Under the pieces are notes generated by a model, which saw only the letters and a program-made list of their open reading frames with translations, had not been told where the DNA came from and ran no database searches. From NCBI GenBank assembly GCA_003501565.1, contig DNPC01000481.1, positions 1-8,305 of the forward strand: a stretch of DNA of 8,305 bases, read 5' to 3'. Position numbers and translations under genes: made by a program. Below are positions 5,892-8,305 of this stretch, in pieces (the stretch's first letter is position 1; every line of letters starts with the position of its first letter). This DNA comes from Planctomycetaceae bacterium (GTDB lineage Bacteria; Planctomycetota; Planctomycetia; Pirellulales; Pirellulaceae).

Positions 5892-7916
5892 ATGTTGCGA
5901 CGAACCGCTCAAATTCTCCTGCCGCGACGTCCTTTCTCGCCTCGCAAGTCCACGCATGCGGGTTTCACCCTGCTGGAAGTCCTTGTGGCGACAGCAGTCA
6001 CGTTGCTCATGATGCTGGCTTTGGCAAAGATCTTTAGCGACATCGGTCGGAGCATGAAACAAGGCCGCGCCGCACTTGAACTCAACGGTCGATTGCGCGA
6101 TGTAACGTACCGCATCCAAACCGTCCTCAACCAGGCCACCGCATCCCCCAACTCTCAACCCGGCTCCGTTAGCGGACGAGGGTACTTGGAAGTTCACGAT
6201 GGCCCGACCACCGACTACACAGCGCGAACCATCGGCCCACTCTTGAGCCGCTTCGGTGATATTGACGACACGATCATGTTCACCGCCCGCGCAGGCGATG
6301 TCTGGTTCACCGGCAAAGTTCCCGAGTTCGTCTTGGTTGGTAGACCGCCAACAAACGTCGACGCAAACGGGCCTGAAGGGTTGGGACCCAACGGCTTGGT
6401 AGATGACTTTGAAAACCTGATTTTGGTTGGAGCTCAACATGCGGAGATCGCAATCTTTGCCCAGCCAACGGTTGCGCGCGAAAAGCCTGGTTTCCCGTAC
6501 CAAAACCCCAATCGCAATGCGGGATTCCTCACGATCGAACCGGCTTTTTATGAAGATTTGGATGCTGATAGCATGCCAGATCGATATCGTTTGCATATGC
6601 GAACTTTGATCATTAGGCCGGACCTGAACGATCCTCTGAATCCAGCGTTTCCTCCCGATGGCCTTCTGCCGGGTGACATTACAAATGGACTCTTTTGTGC
6701 CAAACGCGAGATCGTTGACGGGATTCCCCTTCCCTCGCCGCTGTGCGACATGTTTCGCATCCATAACATTTGCGACCTATCCGTCCGTCGCGAGTTTGAC
6801 GGCAATGGAGGGACAGCGGATCGAGTTGCAGCGAACAGTTTGCAAGACCTAGAAAATCCCGCCAATCGATTCGCACACGTTCAACTGCCCATTCCGGGGA
6901 CGGGCTCAACCTCGCTGCCGGTCATGGCACTAACGCCTTCTTTGCCAGTCCATGCATCCGATCCACTACGCATCGATTTCACTGTCGCGGGCCCTTACTC
7001 GGCGACAAATCGTCCTTACTCCGGAACCGGAATAATGGGCGGTGGGTTCTTGCATCCAGCTTACGCACTCCAAGGTGCCCGAGCAGGTGAAGATGTCTTG
7101 GGTACGGACGTCCTTGCGTTTGATGTACGTGGTTACGATCCCGGAGCTCCTCTGCTGAGTTCACCGGGTGCCGATACGGCTTGGGGCGTGCGCGGCGAAG
7201 ACGATGATCAGAATGGCACCGTCAATGACGCGAGCGAATTTGGTTGGGCAGGCTCAGACGACCTCGTGCTCAGCCCAAGCGATCCTGGATATGGTGCCTA
7301 CCTGATGAATCTTGTTGCGAACAACACCGCTCCCGATGCGGTCACGACGGCGACCGGCGAGTACGTTGACTTTGCGTGGGCCCGGAAACTTGCTGGTCAC
7401 GGAACAACCCTCGCGCCCACGATGAATCTATGGTCGCCGTTGTCCGGCATGTCGTTCGGTGCTTTCACCAACACTACCTCTCCTGCGCTGCAGCGACTTA
7501 CGACGACCCCAATGCTGTGGTCAGGTAAAGAACTGATCGGAAATCAAGGCCGTCTCCTCTTTCAGCCGTCCTACGACACTTGGACGGATCTGTACGAGCG
7601 GGACGGGCGACTCCAGGCTCAACTGGGCGGCAACTCGCGCGGTCATGTGATGATCAACGGACAAGCATTTCTTTACGGCAATGCAGCCAATGACATCCCT
7701 AACGCCGTTCCCAACTGGCGGCGCACCAACATCGACCCGGCGTTCGATGGACTGGATAACGACAACTCCAGCGGTGCGGATGATCAGCAAGAATTTGAAA
7801 CGCGACCGCCGTTCGATTCACCACTGCGTGGATTGAAAATCCTGGTCCGCATGGAAGCTCCTGGAGCTCGCGAAGTTCGTGAGCTGCCCGTGTCGGTTGA
7901 ATTCGTAACACAATAG
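5892..7916 (+). CDS. Large prepilin-type protein (type II secretion/type IV pilus-like minor pseudopilin)
   Basis: A 674-residue protein with a class III prepilin leader: a basic 24-residue peptide with five Arg and one Lys, ending in Gly24. Phe25 then begins the mature chain, with Glu29 at position +5 and a hydrophobic helix to about residue 47 (GFTLLEVLVATAVTLLMMLALA). A prepilin peptidase should cut after Gly24 and methylate Phe25; the helix then packs in a pseudopilus core at the membrane. Residues 50-85 continue as an amphipathic helix. The rest (about 590 residues) is a large exported domain, far longer than ordinary pseudopilins of the PulJ/GspJ or PilW type. Asp-rich loops at 222-230 (DLDADSMPD), 437-449 (DDDQNGTVNDASE) and 619-634 resemble calcium-binding loops. 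The closest functional class is PilW/GspJ-like, but the exact subunit role is unassigned. The downstream 107-residue gene is probably in the same operon. Confidence 0.85.
   Translation: MLRRTAQILLPRRPFSPRKSTHAGFTLLEVLVATAVTLLMMLALAKIFSDIGRSMKQGRAALELNGRLRDVTYRIQTVLNQATASPNSQPGSVSGRGYLEVHDGPTTDYTARTIGPLLSRFGDIDDTIMFTARAGDVWFTGKVPEFVLVGRPPTNVDANGPEGLGPNGLVDDFENLILVGAQHAEIAIFAQPTVAREKPGFPYQNPNRNAGFLTIEPAFYEDLDADSMPDRYRLHMRTLIIRPDLNDPLNPAFPPDGLLPGDITNGLFCAKREIVDGIPLPSPLCDMFRIHNICDLSVRREFDGNGGTADRVAANSLQDLENPANRFAHVQLPIPGTGSTSLPVMALTPSLPVHASDPLRIDFTVAGPYSATNRPYSGTGIMGGGFLHPAYALQGARAGEDVLGTDVLAFDVRGYDPGAPLLSSPGADTAWGVRGEDDDQNGTVNDASEFGWAGSDDLVLSPSDPGYGAYLMNLVANNTAPDAVTTATGEYVDFAWARKLAGHGTTLAPTMNLWSPLSGMSFGAFTNTTSPALQRLTTTPMLWSGKELIGNQGRLLFQPSYDTWTDLYERDGRLQAQLGGNSRGHVMINGQAFLYGNAANDIPNAVPNWRRTNIDPAFDGLDNDNSSGADDQQEFETRPPFDSPLRGLKILVRMEAPGAREVRELPVSVEFVTQ
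7651..7667 (+). repeat. 17-bp exact repeat, copy 2 (in the pseudopilin gene)
   Basis: Identical over 17 bases to 4046-4062. Here it is read in the sense direction of the pseudopilin gene and falls within codons for MINGQA (residues 587-592). The two host genes are unrelated and on opposite strands, so the match is not due to protein homology. Confidence 0.55.
7865..7885 (+). repeat. Near-perfect inverted repeat close to the pseudopilin stop
   Basis: AGCTCGCGAA (7865-7874), one central G, and TTCGTGAGCT (7876-7885) are reverse complements apart from one pair that becomes G-U in RNA. A stem of about eight pairs with a 5-nt loop could form 30 bases before the stop codon. It has no T-tract and lies inside codons for GAREVREL, so a coding coincidence is possible. 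Confidence 0.4.
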
Positions 7917-7932
7917 TTTTGGAGCTGCGGCG

Positions 7933-8256
7933 TTGCACAAAATCCGACTGCGCCGCGTCTGGAAGTTGCAAGACCAGGCAACCAGCTCAGATTCGGTGGC
8001 TTGCTTTCTCCGGAAGTTCAACCGCCCCACCGGCCTAGCTGGCCAGGACGTATTTCTGGCGGTCGAAAGTCGCGTGCCACTCCATTCGGTATTGCTCGGC
8101 GAGCACGAACTGCTTTCTTCGCCGGATTCTTTGACGCTGCGAACCCCCGCCGCCCACCTTCTTCAACCCCACAACACACTAAGCATTACGCTCGAAGCTG
8201 CCCCGCAAACCGACTTCGACACCCTCGCCGACGTCTGGCTGGAGATCGATGATTGA
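7933..8256 (+). CDS. Small conserved-looking protein, possible GH2-type sugar-binding fold fragment
   Basis: A 107-residue protein with no signal peptide or membrane segment. I do not recognise a named family with certainty. The stretch from FLRKFNRPTGL (25-35) through DVFLAVESRVPLHSVLLGEHEL (39-60) to LLQPHNTLSITLEA (76-89) follows the order seen in N-terminal sugar-binding beta-sandwich domains of glycoside hydrolase family 2: a strand ending in R-F, a 'V-L-I/V-x-G/N' strand, then a 'N-x-L-x-I' strand. This resemblance is an inference from pattern. The TTG start is supported by GGAG (7921-7924) eight bases upstream, and no ATG occurs in frame. It starts 16 bp after the pseudopilin stop and is likely co-transcribed. 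Without a secretion signal it would stay in the cytoplasm unless exported another way. Confidence 0.65.
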   Translation: MHKIRLRRVWKLQDQATSSDSVACFLRKFNRPTGLAGQDVFLAVESRVPLHSVLLGEHELLSSPDSLTLRTPAAHLLQPHNTLSITLEAAPQTDFDTLADVWLEIDD

Positions 8257-8279
8257 ATAGGCAAGTTATTTGGAGCGGG

Positions 8280-8305
8280 GTGCCTTCGAGCCGAGCTTCG
8301 TTTTT
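8280..8305 (+). CDS. Possible start of a further gene, cut by the window edge
   Basis: GTG at 8280 opens a reading frame (VPSSRASF, valine read as Met) that runs off the window without a stop. It is preceded by GGAG (8272-8275), only four bases away, which is closer than usual. The preceding context ATTTGGAGC resembles TTTTGGAGC, which precedes the 107-residue gene. If real, it would be a third gene in the pseudopilin operon. The evidence is thin. Confidence 0.2.

Noticed and set aside
5856..6764. 302-codon open frame on the minus strand opposite the pseudopilin gene
   Set aside because: The opposite strand has a strong prepilin signature and a good ribosome binding site. The antisense translation is compositionally odd and shows no domain.
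8270..8305. Possible terminator at the right edge (ends in TTTTT)
   Set aside because: The bases before the T run (GCCTTCGAGCCGAGCTTCG) contain a direct CGAGC repeat but no stable inverted repeat, so there is no hairpin to support a terminator.
1..8305. tRNA, rRNA, CRISPR arrays, insertion sequences, phage or defence genes
   Set aside because: No tRNA-like cloverleaf, regularly spaced repeats, transposase or integrase motifs, terminal inverted repeats or defence-gene domains were seen on either strand.

Overview
The window looks like a piece of a planctomycete chromosome (probably Pirellulaceae, Rhodopirellula/Blastopirellula-like). This is an inference from gene content: a large secreted alpha/beta-hydrolase with a C-terminal tail typical of planctomycete esterases, a very long pseudopilin with Asp-rich loops, and a small protein resembling a sugar-binding domain fragment. 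Base composition is moderately GC-rich. Genes are spaced with short gaps and sit on both strands. I see no rRNA, tRNA, CRISPR array, transposase or integrase.

Layout. Positions 1-86 hold a promoter-like leader (9-bp direct repeat, TACAAT box, small perfect hairpin, ribosome binding site). It leads into a plus-strand secreted alpha/beta-hydrolase (87-1964). That gene converges on a minus-strand pair: thiC (2408-3745), for the pyrimidine branch of thiamine synthesis, and a small DUF427 protein (2025-2360) 47 bp downstream of it. A 281-bp spacer (3746-4026) holds the thiC leader. I could not find a complete TPP riboswitch there, but there is a 7-bp hairpin just upstream of the thiC ribosome binding site. 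Next is a minus-strand multi-pass membrane glycosyltransferase of the GT-C (ArnT/PMT/RgtA-like) type (4027-5790). A 101-bp divergent spacer with nested inverted repeats separates it from a plus-strand pair: a 674-residue prepilin-like protein (5892-7916) and, 16 bp later, a 107-residue protein with a TTG start (7933-8256). The last bases may contain the start of another gene.

How the genes relate. thiC and the DUF427 gene are probably co-transcribed, as are the pseudopilin gene and the 107-residue gene. The hydrolase, glycosyltransferase and pseudopilin all act at or beyond the cytoplasmic membrane (polymer ester cleavage, glycan decoration, type II secretion/type IV pilus-like assembly), but nothing in the sequence ties them into one pathway. 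I do not see a convincing new multi-gene system. The best leads are the divergent regulatory region at 5783-5844, the Asp-rich loops in the pseudopilin with its small downstream partner, the unusual thiC leader, and a 17-bp exact repeat shared by two unrelated genes.
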